Positions 1-8,939 of a stretch of 27,227 bases of DNA are shown one piece after another. The position numbers and the translations under genes were made by a program. How positions within the stretch are numbered: position 1 is the stretch's first letter; every line of letters begins with the position of its first letter. The stretch is from DASQHY01 sp035602605 (GTDB taxonomy: Bacteria; Acidobacteriota; Terriglobia; Acidiferrales; UBA7541): the NCBI GenBank assembly GCA_035602605.1, contig DATNLZ010000076.1, forward strand, positions 1-27,227, in the 5' to 3' direction. The notes below the pieces were generated by a model that had not been told where the DNA came from, ran no database searches, and saw only the letters and a list, made by a program, of their open reading frames with translations.

Positions 1-1
1 C

Positions 2-1687
2 GACCTCACGAGCCTCTTCGACCTCGAGCTCGACACGCAGAAGAATCAGTATGAGGCTGCGCAGGCCGCTTTCTCAGCCGACCAGCGCGCGAAGCAAATC
101 GACGAAAGTCTTCGGAAACTTGAACAATTGGCACGGCGGCAAGAGGAGCTCGCCCAGCTACAAAACCAAAGCGCACAGAATTTCCAGCGGAGCTGGCAGC
201 AGGAAATGCTGCGTCGCGAAGCCGAGGAACTGCAGCGCCAAATGGAGCACATGGTGCAGAACGGACAACAAGGCTCGAGCTCATCGAACAGCCAATCCGG
301 CCAATCGAGTTCCAGCCAGCCCCAAGCGCAGGGAGCCCAGTCACAAAGTAGCCAGTCGCAGGGCGGGATAGATGTGCGTGTGCGGCAGGCTCTCGATCGC
401 CTTCGCCAGGCAACCGAGGATATGCGCCGCGCGGCATCGTCAGGACGCAGCGATGCCGAATCGCGCCGCGCTGCCGAGCAGCTTCGCGAAGCCTTGAATC
501 TCCTCGGCGGAGCGCAACAGCAGGCAGCTTCGCGCCACCTCGACTCGATGACTCGCGAAGCCGATCGTCTCTCGGCACAGCAGCGTGACCAATCGGACCG
601 TCTCCGTCAACACTTTGGCCAGCAGAATTCTTCTGGCTCGTCAGGCGTGAATTCGTACTCCGACCGCGCCGGACAGATGCAAGCTCTCGCGACTGACCGT
701 CAGCGCCTGGCCGACGATTTGGCGCGACTGGAAAAACAACTGCAGGACTCGGTACGCGATCTCGCTCCAAGTCATCGCCGCACAGCTTCCAAACTTCGCG
801 ACGCTCTTGGCGATTTAGATCAGGGCGATCTGCAAACGCGCATTCAGCGCAGCGCCGACGGCCTGCGCCGCGGCAGCAACGCGAACTCACCTGCCAGCGA
901 GGACGAAATCGCATCCAGCCTTCAGCGCCTCGGCGACCAGTTGCAGCAGGCGCAGCAATCGCTCGGAAGCGACCAGCAGCAAGGCACGGAGAGTGCCCTC
1001 GATCGCTTGGATCGCCTGCGCGGTCGGCTCGATGCCATGCTTTCGGGTGTCAATGGGCGGAACACCCAGGGCCGACAGCAGAACAGTCAAGGGCGCAACC
1101 CAAACACAGGGCAGCCGGGACGAACTGGAGGTCAAAACGGGCACGGTCGGGCCGGTGATGATTCCCGCGGAGATGGAAAACTCGGCACGGATCGCAGCGC
1201 AGATCCCGACCGCGGCGTTGTCGATCGCAGCATGGGCAATGGCAATGTTGGTCCCGGCGGCTATCGTGATGGCCGCGCATACGGCAACATCGACACCGGA
1301 AACAATTCAAACTTCAACCCGCCTGTGGCTGCACCCGATACACGCGCCGTTCCGCCAGATCCCGCGAAAGCGATCCAGCAGGGGGTGAGAGAACTCAATC
1401 AGCTCCGTGCGGCGATGAAAGATGATCCTGAGATGCTTCGCCAAATCCAGGATTTAATTGCCGAGATGCAGCGCCTTGATCCTCGCCGCTTCCCCGGAAA
1501 TCCTGCCCTTGTCGAGCAGCTTCACGCCAGGGTGCTCAACGACGTAAACAAACTTGAACTGCAGTTGCGGCGGAAATCCGAAGGCAAACAGTCTGGGCAA
1601 GTCCGCACCAGCGCTCCCGTTTCGGTCCCTGCAGGCTATCAAGGCGCCGTCGCCGAGTACTTCCGGCGCCTCAGCAAGAATCGGTAG
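2..1687 (+). CDS. C-terminal part of a DUF4175-like coiled-coil protein (5' partial)
   Basis: The frame is open from base 2 and enters from outside the window, so the apparent internal TTG/ATG starts are not real starts. About 560 codons are visible. The protein is Gln/Arg/Ala/Ser rich and hydrophilic. Heptad-like stretches such as RLRQATEDMRRAA and DRLRGRLDAML alternate with low-complexity Ser/Gln (about bases 285-365) and Gly/Asn/Arg linkers (about 1050-1330), and no membrane segment is visible. The tail (ELNQLRAAMKDDPEMLRQIQDLIAEMQRLDP) resembles the C-terminal region of long DUF4175-family proteins of Acidobacteria, whose membrane-spanning N-terminus would lie upstream. The family has no defined biochemical role. 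It converges on acs, with 58 bases between the stop codons. The family call is from memory of similar proteins. The coding call is firm because the amphipathic periodicity is sustained over 1.6 kb. Confidence 0.8.
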   Translation, partial: DLTSLFDLELDTQKNQYEAAQAAFSADQRAKQIDESLRKLEQLARRQEELAQLQNQSAQNFQRSWQQEMLRREAEELQRQMEHMVQNGQQGSSSSNSQSGQSSSSQPQAQGAQSQSSQSQGGIDVRVRQALDRLRQATEDMRRAASSGRSDAESRRAAEQLREALNLLGGAQQQAASRHLDSMTREADRLSAQQRDQSDRLRQHFGQQNSSGSSGVNSYSDRAGQMQALATDRQRLADDLARLEKQLQDSVRDLAPSHRRTASKLRDALGDLDQGDLQTRIQRSADGLRRGSNANSPASEDEIASSLQRLGDQLQQAQQSLGSDQQQGTESALDRLDRLRGRLDAMLSGVNGRNTQGRQQNSQGRNPNTGQPGRTGGQNGHGRAGDDSRGDGKLGTDRSADPDRGVVDRSMGNGNVGPGGYRDGRAYGNIDTGNNSNFNPPVAAPDTRAVPPDPAKAIQQGVRELNQLRAAMKDDPEMLRQIQDLIAEMQRLDPRRFPGNPALVEQLHARVLNDVNKLELQLRRKSEGKQSGQVRTSAPVSVPAGYQGAVAEYFRRLSKNR

Positions 1688-1745
1688 CCGTAGCGTAATC
1701 TGGCGTTGGAACTGTCACGATCTCGGCGGCTTCGATCAAACAGTT

Positions 1746-3848
1746 TCATTCCACAGTTCCGAATTGCTTAACGTCCTCTGGTCCTTCCTTCGCGACCACG
1801 GGCCCTTTTCCTTGCACCTGCACTCGGATTTGCTCGACAACGTCCGGATTCGCCAGTGTCGTGATGTCGCCAATGTTCATGGTGTTGGAGATAGCCGCCA
1901 AGACCCGGCGCATGATTTTGCCGGAACGCGTCTTGGGCATATCCGGAACGATGTGCACCGTTTTAGGGCGAGCGATTTTGCCGATCATCGTCTCGATTGT
2001 GCGCGTCACCTTTTCGATGATTTCTTTGGGGCTAGCGGCAACTCCCGGTCGCAGCGAAATATAAATCTCCGGCAGGCGGCCTTTGATTTCATCCACCACC
2101 GGAACCACTGCCGCCTCCGCGACCTCGGGAATCGTGAGACATGCGGACTCGAGTTCCTTCGTGCCTAAACGGTGGCCGGCGACATTGATGACATCGTCGA
2201 CGCGGCCGAGTATGCGGAAGTAGCCATCCTGGGCAAGCAATGCACCATCCCCGGCAAAATAGGGCCAGTCGTGCCAGTCCTGGCTCTTCGGATTCCTGCA
2301 ATATTTTTGGTAGTACTGGCGCACAAAGCGATCGCGGTCGCCCCAAATCGTTTGAATAATCCCCGGCCACGGATTCCGGATGCAGATATTCCCGGCCTTC
2401 CCGGAACCCGCAGGCATCTCCTGGCCACTCTCATCGTAAATCACAGGGTATATTCCGGGGACGCCGGGCCCCGCGCTCCCCGGTTTCATCGGATCAAGAG
2501 CCGGCTTAGTACTGCAGAGAAATCCCCCGTTCTCGGTTTGCCACCAGGTGTCCACAATCACCGCTTCTCGTTTTCCGACGACATCGTAATACCACCGCCA
2601 AACCTCCGGTTCGATGGGCTCGCCGACAGTGGTCATATGTTTGAAGTGGAAATTATATTTCTTGGGCTCATCGGGGCCGGTTTTTCGCAACATGCGTATG
2701 GCAGTCGGCGATGTGTGAAAGATATTTACATCCAGCCGCTCGGCAATTCTCCACGGCCGCCCGGCATCCGGATAAGTGGGAACGCCTTCGTAGAGGACCC
2801 CGGTAGCCGCCAAAGCCAGAGGGCCATAGACAATGTAGGAATGGCCGGTGATCCAGCCGATGTCCGCCATGCACCAGTACACATCCTCGGGATGAATGTC
2901 CTGAATGTATTTGGATGTACCGGCTACATAGGCGAGGTACCCTCCGGTGCGGTGCTGGCAACCCTTTGGTTTTCCTGTCGTTCCGCTGGTGTACATCAGA
3001 AAAAGCGGGGCCTCGGCGTCCATCGAAACCGGCGCGACCTTTTTGCCGCGAAAATCCTTGAGAACCTCGTCCATGAAGAAGTCGCGTCCTTGGACCATAG
3101 GCGCCGCCGAGCCATATCTCCCCAGATGCCTTCGACACACGAGCACCTTATCAATAGCTTGTCCCTCCCGCTTGGCTGTCACCACGGCGATGTCCGCCGA
3201 CGCCTTATGATCGATCAGCTTTCCGCTGCGGTAATAGCTGTCCGCGTAAATCAGGACGCGGCTTCCCGAATCCGCGGCGCGAAGTCCGCAAGCCTCGCCG
3301 CTGAATCCACCAAAGACCACGGAGTGGATCACCCCCAGTCGGGCACAGGCCAGCATGGTGATCGGCAACTCCGGAATCATCGGCATGTGAATCGTTACGC
3401 GATCGCCAGTGCGCAGTCCCGCAAAGTCGCGAAGAAGCGCAGCCACTTCGTTCACTCGGCTATAAAGCTCCTGATAAGTGATCGCGACCGGAGCGTCTTC
3501 CTCGAGCTCCGGCACAAAAAGGATGGCCGCCTTATTTTTATTTTTTGCGAGATGACGATCGACGCAGTTGTAGCAGGCATTCAGCTTTCCGCCGACAAAC
3601 CACTTCCAAAAGGGAGGATCGCTGGTATCGAGCACGGTTTGCCACGGCTTGTCCCATGAGAGCAAGTGGGCGTACTCCACAAAACAGTTGGGGAAATTCT
3701 TCTCACTGAAGCGCTCCATGACCGACTTGTCGGTTAAATTGGCCTGGGCAATGAACTTTGCGGAGGGCTGGTAAACTTCCTCCTCTTTCCAATGCACGGC
3801 AATCTGCGCTTCATTTGCTTTGGATATTCCTTCTCTAGACTCGCCCAC
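1746..3848 (-). CDS. acs: Acetyl-coenzyme A synthetase
   Basis: AMP-forming acetate--CoA ligase: acetate + ATP + CoA gives acetyl-CoA + AMP + PPi, in the cytoplasm. The 700 residues show the family signatures in order: YTSGTTGKPKG (286-296, adenylate binding), ITGHSYIVYGPL (about 333-344), DTWWQTENGG (433-442, containing the Trp that shapes the acetate pocket), the GRVDDVINVAGHRLG hinge/A8 region (548-562), and PKTRSGKIMRR (638-648) with the catalytic Lys at 644. Length is slightly above the usual 650. The start is GTG, chosen because AAGGAG lies 8 bases upstream and no better in-frame start is present. The Asn in WQTENGG, where many Acs have Thr, is a small oddity. The Lys would be the site of regulatory acetylation in characterised Acs. 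Propionate could also be a substrate. The gene runs in the same direction as the MFS and eut genes, 156 bases downstream of the transporter. Confidence 0.95.
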   Translation of the reverse strand: MGESREGISKANEAQIAVHWKEEEVYQPSAKFIAQANLTDKSVMERFSEKNFPNCFVEYAHLLSWDKPWQTVLDTSDPPFWKWFVGGKLNACYNCVDRHLAKNKNKAAILFVPELEEDAPVAITYQELYSRVNEVAALLRDFAGLRTGDRVTIHMPMIPELPITMLACARLGVIHSVVFGGFSGEACGLRAADSGSRVLIYADSYYRSGKLIDHKASADIAVVTAKREGQAIDKVLVCRRHLGRYGSAAPMVQGRDFFMDEVLKDFRGKKVAPVSMDAEAPLFLMYTSGTTGKPKGCQHRTGGYLAYVAGTSKYIQDIHPEDVYWCMADIGWITGHSYIVYGPLALAATGVLYEGVPTYPDAGRPWRIAERLDVNIFHTSPTAIRMLRKTGPDEPKKYNFHFKHMTTVGEPIEPEVWRWYYDVVGKREAVIVDTWWQTENGGFLCSTKPALDPMKPGSAGPGVPGIYPVIYDESGQEMPAGSGKAGNICIRNPWPGIIQTIWGDRDRFVRQYYQKYCRNPKSQDWHDWPYFAGDGALLAQDGYFRILGRVDDVINVAGHRLGTKELESACLTIPEVAEAAVVPVVDEIKGRLPEIYISLRPGVAASPKEIIEKVTRTIETMIGKIARPKTVHIVPDMPKTRSGKIMRRVLAAISNTMNIGDITTLANPDVVEQIRVQVQGKGPVVAKEGPEDVKQFGTVE

Positions 3849-4004
3849 CGAGATTGCTCCTTGGGGAAGAATGGATTGCGGACTGCAGAGCTATAAGGAT
3901 TCCTGCATTTTCCTAACGGACGCCTGAGCACGACGGCCGGATTGCAGACAAACATCGCCCGCCGGCCCCAGGTATGACCATCCATTCTCTATTCCCAACA
4001 GTGG

Positions 4005-5486
4005 TCAATCGGCCGATCGCGCTATCGGCGGTCCTCCTACCTCATCCCAGATTTTCGTGCCGTGCGTTTCGCGCAACAGCAGACTACCTACCACAAACGT
4101 CACGCTCGCGACAATCATGGGGTAATAAAGGCCCGCATAAATATTGCCGGTAGCCGCGCACAACGAGAGTCCGATGAGCGGCAGCAGTCCGCCAAACACG
4201 CCGTTGCCGATGTGATAGGGCAAGGAGAGTGAAGTGTACCGGATCTTGGCCGGAAAGGCCTCAACAAGATACGCGGCGATTGGGCCATAAACCATGCACA
4301 CGTAAATGACTTGGATGAAGACCAGAAGCACCAACATCCCCCGATTTGGATTCGTCGCTTCCTTGGCCGGAACTTCCGCGCCCGATGCATCGATCGTCAT
4401 GGGCGTCAAACTGATCGCCCCGGTGACTTTGTTGCGTGTCGATTTCACGCTGATGACGTTGTTGCCCGCGGCGCTCTGCATGGCATGGTAAATGGGGATA
4501 TAGGTGAGCACGGCGATCAGACAGCCGGCCATCATAATCTTCTTGCGCCCGATTTTGTCGGAGAGGGCCCCGAACACGGTGAAAAACGGCATACCCAGCA
4601 ACAGGGCAAAGGCAATGATAATACTCGCGGTACGCGCGGGCACCATCAGGATTGTTTGCATGTAGAACAAAGCGTAGAACTGCCCGGCGTACCAAAGCAC
4701 GCCCTGGCCAGCCGTCGCTCCAAACAGCGAGATCAGAACTTGCTTCAGATTCGGCCACTTGGTGAAAGCGTCCTTGAGGGGCTGGGCCGAGGTCTTACCA
4801 GCGCTCTTCATCTGCGAGAAAATGGGCGACTCGCGCAACTTTAGCCGGATGTAGAGCGAGATGGCCACGAGGACGATGGAAATCAGGAACGGAATCCGCC
4901 AGCCCCAGTTCTGAAAGTCCTGAGGGCTCATGGAAGCTTGGGTGCCCAGGATGACGAGCAGCGAGACAAAGAGTCCCAGCGTCGCCGTGATCTGGATGAA
5001 ACTCGTGTAGAAGCCTCTGCGGCTGTCGGGAGAGTGCTCACCCACGTACACGGCCGCCCCTCCGTATTCGCCACCGAGCGCCAATCCCTGCAGCACGCGG
5101 ATTGCGATTAGAGTGATCGGGGCAAACCATCCCGCCGTCTTAAAGGTGGGCAACAAGCCAATGAGCGCAGTGGCACCACCCATCACCGACAGCGTGACTA
5201 AGAACGCGTATTTGCGGCCGATTAGATCGCCGATCCGCCCGAAAAACAACGCGCCGAACGGTCGCACGAGGAATCCGACGGCAAACGTGGCCAGATAAGC
5301 GATGTAGGCGAACGTATCGTTGCCCGGCGGATAGAACTTCACTGAGAGCACCGCTGCCAGGCTTCCAAAAATATAGAAGTCGTACCATTCGATCATCGTA
5401 CCGACCGACGACGCGGCAATCACCAGCGGCAAACTATATCCCGGCTCTCCGTCCGATCTACCAACCACCTGGTCTCGAGTGGCCAT
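4005..5486 (-). CDS. MFS transporter, metabolite:H+ symporter (MHS) type
   Basis: A 493-residue inner-membrane secondary transporter with about 12 hydrophobic segments. MFS signatures are visible: GRIGDLIGRKYAF in the loop between TM2 and TM3, and GALSDKIGRKKIM in the equivalent loop of the second half. The N-terminus (SSVGTMIEWYDFYIFGSLAAVL) is typical of the MHS/ProP/KgtP branch. A hydrophilic insertion (NNVISVKSTRNKVTG..., between the putative TM8 and TM9) is longer than in most members. The start is the ATG at 5486, with GAGGAGGGTAAAGATC immediately before it. The frame continues open upstream to 5783, but that extension is decayed transposase sequence. The substrate cannot be read from the sequence. 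The acs and eutBC neighbours suggest a small carboxylate or amine, which is inference only. Confidence 0.88.
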   Translation of the reverse strand: MATRDQVVGRSDGEPGYSLPLVIAASSVGTMIEWYDFYIFGSLAAVLSVKFYPPGNDTFAYIAYLATFAVGFLVRPFGALFFGRIGDLIGRKYAFLVTLSVMGGATALIGLLPTFKTAGWFAPITLIAIRVLQGLALGGEYGGAAVYVGEHSPDSRRGFYTSFIQITATLGLFVSLLVILGTQASMSPQDFQNWGWRIPFLISIVLVAISLYIRLKLRESPIFSQMKSAGKTSAQPLKDAFTKWPNLKQVLISLFGATAGQGVLWYAGQFYALFYMQTILMVPARTASIIIAFALLLGMPFFTVFGALSDKIGRKKIMMAGCLIAVLTYIPIYHAMQSAAGNNVISVKSTRNKVTGAISLTPMTIDASGAEVPAKEATNPNRGMLVLLVFIQVIYVCMVYGPIAAYLVEAFPAKIRYTSLSLPYHIGNGVFGGLLPLIGLSLCAATGNIYAGLYYPMIVASVTFVVGSLLLRETHGTKIWDEVGGPPIARSAD

Positions 5487-5494
5487 GATCTTTA

Positions 5495-5995
5495 CCCTCC
5501 TCGGATGTCCGGTTCCAGGGCTTCGTGCAGCGGTGATCGAAGGCGGGATGTATTTGGTTGTGGTTTTGGTTGTGGGTTGTGGTTTTTGGTCGGCAAGCTC
5601 TGGAGGCCGCAGGCCGGAAGGACTTGCCGAGCGCGACGCCTCTGGACAGCAGAGCAACGGCAAGTACCGGCCGCGGAGGCGCAGCCAATGACTGCCATCG
5701 AGCCGCCCACCGTTCGATTTCCGCGTGCGCGCCGCGCATTCTCGCGCAGACGTCTTCGCGCCGCAGACCCCAGCGCTGGCCATTCCAGCTCACCTGTGGT
5801 CGGCCGCCACGGTCAGCGACACGCGGACCGTGAGGATCTGCTCGAGCCGATGCGTGCGCTCCACCGCCTATGCACGTCGCTACTCTGCGCTCGCTACACG
5901 GCAAAGGGCTTCTCCCAGAACGGCCAGAAAGTGATCTCCAGGAAACGATTGGCGTCCTCCAGCGCGGCGTGGACCGTTCGCGGCCGGACGTTGCA
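5495..5995 (-). pseudogene. Decayed ISNCY-like transposase, C-terminal half
   Basis: Fragments of a DDE transposase C-terminus can be read in several minus-strand frames. ALEDANRFLEITFWPFWEKPFAV ends at a TAG at 5894-5896. It is followed by AHRLEQILTV, SWNGQRWGLRRED, then a frame change to RLDGSHWLRLRGRYLPL, and finally KYIPP plus a displaced PWNRT. This order and these motifs (a 'WNGRRWGVRRE' block, an 'RLDG.HWLR.R.RYLPL' block, then an 'SPSGLRPP' linker and a 'KYIPP..HPW' tail) match the C-terminal part of ISNCY-type transposases. At least three frameshifts and one stop are needed to join them. The N-terminal catalytic half is absent. The linker is now a GT-rich low-complexity tract (about 5549-5600). 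The remnant supplies a spurious 99-codon extension to the MFS reading frame. Confidence 0.72.
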
Positions 5996-6056
5996 TAGCC
6001 TAAGGCAAAGAGGCAAGCAATGAATGAATCCGCGAATTGGAGCCGTGTGAGAGCCC

Positions 6057-6833
6057 TCACATCTGTTTAAACGTCGGTGACTCTCTTAGATGACAACCGC
6101 TAGTGCGAACTTTCATCATCTGCGCCGCGAGATCCAAGATACGAGCAGCCGCATCCTTTGGGCTGACGCCTCGAGCGTGGATGTTCGAGACAAGATTTCG
6201 ATTGGCATCCGAGTGAGTTCCTTGAGGCCGATAAGCCATGTAGGCCGATAAGCTCTCTGCTGTGGCGAGCCCTGGGCGTTCGCCGATCAGCAGCACCGCA
6301 ACCTCCGGAACCAGCAGCTCACCGATCTCATTCAGGATCCCTACCCGACAGTGACGAATAACAAACGTCTGGCCAACAGACCATCCGCGCGTCTTGGCTC
6401 CCTCATAGAGCGCGGGCAGCAATGCAGGAACCTGCGCCGAAACGGCTGTAATCGACAAACCGTCCCCGATGGCGATCTGTAGGTGGTTATTTGAAGAACA
6501 ACGCCTCAGTAGCGCCGCTCGAGATGCGTCGCTGAACCGTCGCCCGAAGCCTGGTCGGAGGAGGTATTCATCCTTGGAACCCGCTTGCGACCAAACCTCG
6601 AAGAGTTTCCATTGGCTCACTAAGGCCGAGGGGAGGTCAGTTTCCAGATTTAGTTCAGCACGGACGGCGTCGCGTGCAGCGGCATGGGCTTCGCGTAACT
6701 CTAATTGAGTACGTGTCCGGTATGCCGCCCCGACACGGCCAACCAGGAGTCGCGCCGGTGTCCGCGCTCGGACCCTCCGCACGATCTCGGACCAAACAGT
6801 TGAAACAAGAGATGCGTCTGTTTCGGACGACAT
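6057..6833 (-). CDS. eutC: Ethanolamine ammonia-lyase small subunit
   Basis: Light chain of the adenosylcobalamin-dependent ethanolamine ammonia-lyase, which splits ethanolamine into acetaldehyde and ammonia. The 258 residues contain the family blocks RLLVGRVGAAYRTRTQLELREAHAAARDAV (N-terminal third), DGLSITAVSAQVPALLP, and GERPGLATAESLSAYMAYRP near the C-terminus, where the subunit contributes to cobalamin binding. Length is close to the usual 250-300. The gene begins directly after the eutB stop with no gap, so translational coupling is likely. It ends at the edge of the transposase remnant, only about 60 bases away, and so may have lost any downstream partner to that insertion. No microcompartment gene is visible, so the enzyme probably acts free in the cytoplasm. 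Confidence 0.94.
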   Translation of the reverse strand: MSSETDASLVSTVWSEIVRRVRARTPARLLVGRVGAAYRTRTQLELREAHAAARDAVRAELNLETDLPSALVSQWKLFEVWSQAGSKDEYLLRPGFGRRFSDASRAALLRRCSSNNHLQIAIGDGLSITAVSAQVPALLPALYEGAKTRGWSVGQTFVIRHCRVGILNEIGELLVPEVAVLLIGERPGLATAESLSAYMAYRPQGTHSDANRNLVSNIHARGVSPKDAAARILDLAAQMMKVRTSGCHLRESPTFKQM

Positions 6834-8288
6834 TCAGATGATTCTCTCTAACGAAGACTCCAGTCCCTGCATCAGCTGGCGCCGCGCCGATGCACTGAGT
6901 AAAGCGGCTTCACCGTCGCGATAGATTCCCATCTGTTCCAGCCAGGCCAGAAACTCGGGAGCCGGCTTCAGTTTGAAGATTCTTCTGACTGCCAGCGCGT
7001 CATGGTAGCTGGTCGATTGATAGTTCAGCATCACATCGTCGGCACAGGGAACTCCCATGAAGTAGTTGCATCCTGCTGCCGCCAGCAGCAAGAGGAGATT
7101 GTCAGCCGAGTTCTGATCAGCGGCCGCATGGTTGGTGTAACAGACATCGCAACCCATGGGCAAACCAAGGAGCTTGCCCATGAAGTGATCTTCCAGGCCA
7201 GCGCGAATGATCTGCCGTTCATCGCTCAGATACTCTGGACCAATGAAACCGACGACACTGTTGACCAGGAAGGGCTCAAACGCGCGGGCAACACCGTAGG
7301 CGCGCGCTTCGAGAGTCAATTGATCCACCCCGTGATGAGCGTCAGCGGACAGGGCGCTTCCTTGACCCGTTTCGAAATACATCGCGTTGCTCCCCTTCCA
7401 TAGCACATCACGTCGAAGATGATCTTCAAGAACCTGCTCCTGGCCTTCCCGCAGCATCGCCAGAGTGATGCCAAAGCTTCGATTGGCTCCCTCCGTACCT
7501 GCGATCGACTGAAAAAGGAGGTCCACCGGCGCTCCACGGCCCAACGCCGCAAGTTGGGTGGTGACGTGTGCGAGGCAGCAGATTTGGGTAGGAATCTTAA
7601 AGGTGTCCACCAGGCGATCGAGTCCCTGCAGGATCGAGCTGACCGTCTCAACCGAATCGATGGCCGGGTTCACGCCGATGACGGCATCTCCGCATCCGTA
7701 AAGCAACCCTTCAAAGGCGGTGAGCAGAATCCCCCCGACATCATCAGCCGGGTGATTCGGCTGAACGCGGATGCCCAACACTCCACACTCGCCCATAGTA
7801 TTTCTGCACCGTGTAACATTGCGGATCTTGGTTGCTGCCAGCACTAGGTCCTTGTTGCTCATGATCTTGGTTACGGCGGCTACAACTTCGGGAGTGACAC
7901 CTGGCCGGAGTCGCATTAATTCTGCTTCGTCGGTCGCATCGTCAAGAATGTATTCGCGGAACTCTCCTACGGTCATGCTCCTAACGGGCCGAAAGGCTTC
8001 CTTGTCGAGCATTTCAAGGATCAAGCGACTCACATCATCGCTGTCAGGATCGATGAGGGGCTGCTGAACAATGTCAGCAAGGGGGAGGTCAGCGAGTTTG
8101 TACTTGGCCGCGACCCTTTCGCGCTCCGACCGCGCAGCCAATCCCGCCAGCTGGTCGCCGGACTTCTCCTCGTTCGCTTTGGCAAACAGCTCGCGGAGAT
8201 CCGAAAAGGCAAATTGCTCGGGCATGCAACCGTAAGTGTAGAGCGAGATGCTCTGAAATTCTTGCTGCTGGAACTTACCATCAATCAA
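6834..8288 (-). CDS. eutB: Ethanolamine ammonia-lyase large subunit
   Basis: Catalytic heavy chain (TIM barrel) of the B12-dependent ethanolamine ammonia-lyase. Clear family blocks are LRELFAKANEEKSGDQLAG near the N-terminus, GDAVIGVNPAIDSVE, IPTQICCLAHVTTQ, YFETGQGSALSADAHHG, NSVVGFIGPEYLSDERQIIRAGLEDHFMGKL, MGCDVCYTNHAAADQN, and MLNYQSTSYHD near the C-terminus. The length of 484 compares with 453 for the enterobacterial protein. The start is uncertain. The frame is open only from a TTG at 8288, which gives the expected N-terminal length, while the first in-frame ATG (8225) would remove the initial strand conserved in the family. Neither has a clear ribosome-binding site. It is co-transcribed with eutC. 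No eutA reactivase is seen in the window. Confidence 0.94.
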   Translation of the reverse strand: MIDGKFQQQEFQSISLYTYGCMPEQFAFSDLRELFAKANEEKSGDQLAGLAARSERERVAAKYKLADLPLADIVQQPLIDPDSDDVSRLILEMLDKEAFRPVRSMTVGEFREYILDDATDEAELMRLRPGVTPEVVAAVTKIMSNKDLVLAATKIRNVTRCRNTMGECGVLGIRVQPNHPADDVGGILLTAFEGLLYGCGDAVIGVNPAIDSVETVSSILQGLDRLVDTFKIPTQICCLAHVTTQLAALGRGAPVDLLFQSIAGTEGANRSFGITLAMLREGQEQVLEDHLRRDVLWKGSNAMYFETGQGSALSADAHHGVDQLTLEARAYGVARAFEPFLVNSVVGFIGPEYLSDERQIIRAGLEDHFMGKLLGLPMGCDVCYTNHAAADQNSADNLLLLLAAAGCNYFMGVPCADDVMLNYQSTSYHDALAVRRIFKLKPAPEFLAWLEQMGIYRDGEAALLSASARRQLMQGLESSLERII

Positions 8289-8551
8289 CCGGCAAGCAAA
8301 GCCGGTCGCATTCTGCGAGTTACCTGTCTGTTATCTGTCTTCGCGGCGCAGCTCCCAGTTCGTGTTCATCCGGTTAGAGTCGTTGGTTCAAATCAAGCCG
8401 CCGCACGCACGAGATCTCTGCTGTCAAACATCTCTTGCGGAAAGTAAGGGGAAAGTTGCTGGTCCAAACTCACTGAAAACAAGGCTCGAAAAAGAAATTG
8501 GAGTGAGAGAATCTTAGGAAGTGCCAGAATTCTGGGAGGTTAACGAGGGAC

Positions 8552-8640
8552 TTACCGGTTGGTGTGTTTCTTTATATTGAGCTGCTTGATTTTCAGATCT
8601 AGCGTCGATCGCGGAATTCCGAGTTTGGCAGCCGCTCCAT
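8552..8640 (-). pseudogene. C-terminal tail of a sigma-54-dependent activator (Fis-type HTH)
   Basis: The minus strand reads YGAAAKLGIPRSTLDLKIKQLNIKKHTNR and a stop. This is the Fis-like DNA-binding helix-turn-helix that closes NtrC/FhlA-type enhancer-binding proteins (compare the usual GAAA.LG..RSTL..KI..L.I). Homology ends abruptly near 8640, and upstream of that the frame reads through unrelated sequence antisense to a recombinase fragment. It lies 264 bases upstream of eutB in the same direction, so the lost regulator may once have preceded the eut genes. Too short to be functional alone. Confidence 0.6.
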
Positions 8641-8653
8641 ACCGTCGGGGACG

Positions 8654-8832
8654 ATGCTCGCGGAGATGGGAGTACACCAGCTCACGATCCGCGACTACTT
8701 GCGGCACAGCAACCTCCACGTCACGAACAAATACTGCAGGCGACATCAAAGACCAAGCGTCTCGCACAGGACAAGTTGGTCGATGCCATCCTGCCTGCGG
8801 GTTTGTTACCCAAACCGAGTTCGGTCCAATAG
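8654..8832 (+). pseudogene. C-terminal tail of a tyrosine recombinase, frameshifted
   Basis: The first part reads LAEMGVHQLTIRDYLRHSNLHVTNKY, which carries the 'L.H.....T..Y' pattern with the catalytic His and Tyr of tyrosine recombinases. After TAC at 8732-8734 one base is missing. The next frame continues as QATSKTKRLAQDKLVDAILP and ends at TAG 8830-8832, which is the normal tail of this integrase class. The rest of the enzyme is gone. The fragment points at the tRNA-Asp-derived repeat at 8940, exactly as the intact integrase at 23422 points at tRNA-Asp. It is therefore best read as the relic of an earlier element that used the same site. It is not a close paralog of the intact integrase. 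Confidence 0.72.
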
Positions 8833-8939
8833 GTGGCGCTTTGCAGCGAATGTGCGATCTGGAACTCGCGTTTAGCGCTTATCGTTCCCTAATATCCCCC
8901 CGATTCGTTGGGATCAGGGCTTGTAAGTGATTGAAGAAT

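Noticed and set aside
2172..3659. A 495-aa plus-strand frame opposite acs
   Set aside because: Shadow of acs. The acs frame contains all catalytic motifs, while the opposite frame has no recognisable domain.
5487..6056. Small plus-strand frames (61-172 aa) between the transporter and eutC
   Set aside because: They are antisense to the transposase relic, and the relic explains the sequence in other frames.
8377..8403. Sequence resembling a tRNA T-arm (GTTGGTTCAAAT followed by CAAGCCGCC)
   Set aside because: The T-stem has a mismatch and no acceptor, anticodon or D arm can be folded around it. It could be a scrap of another tRNA insertion site but is too weak to call.
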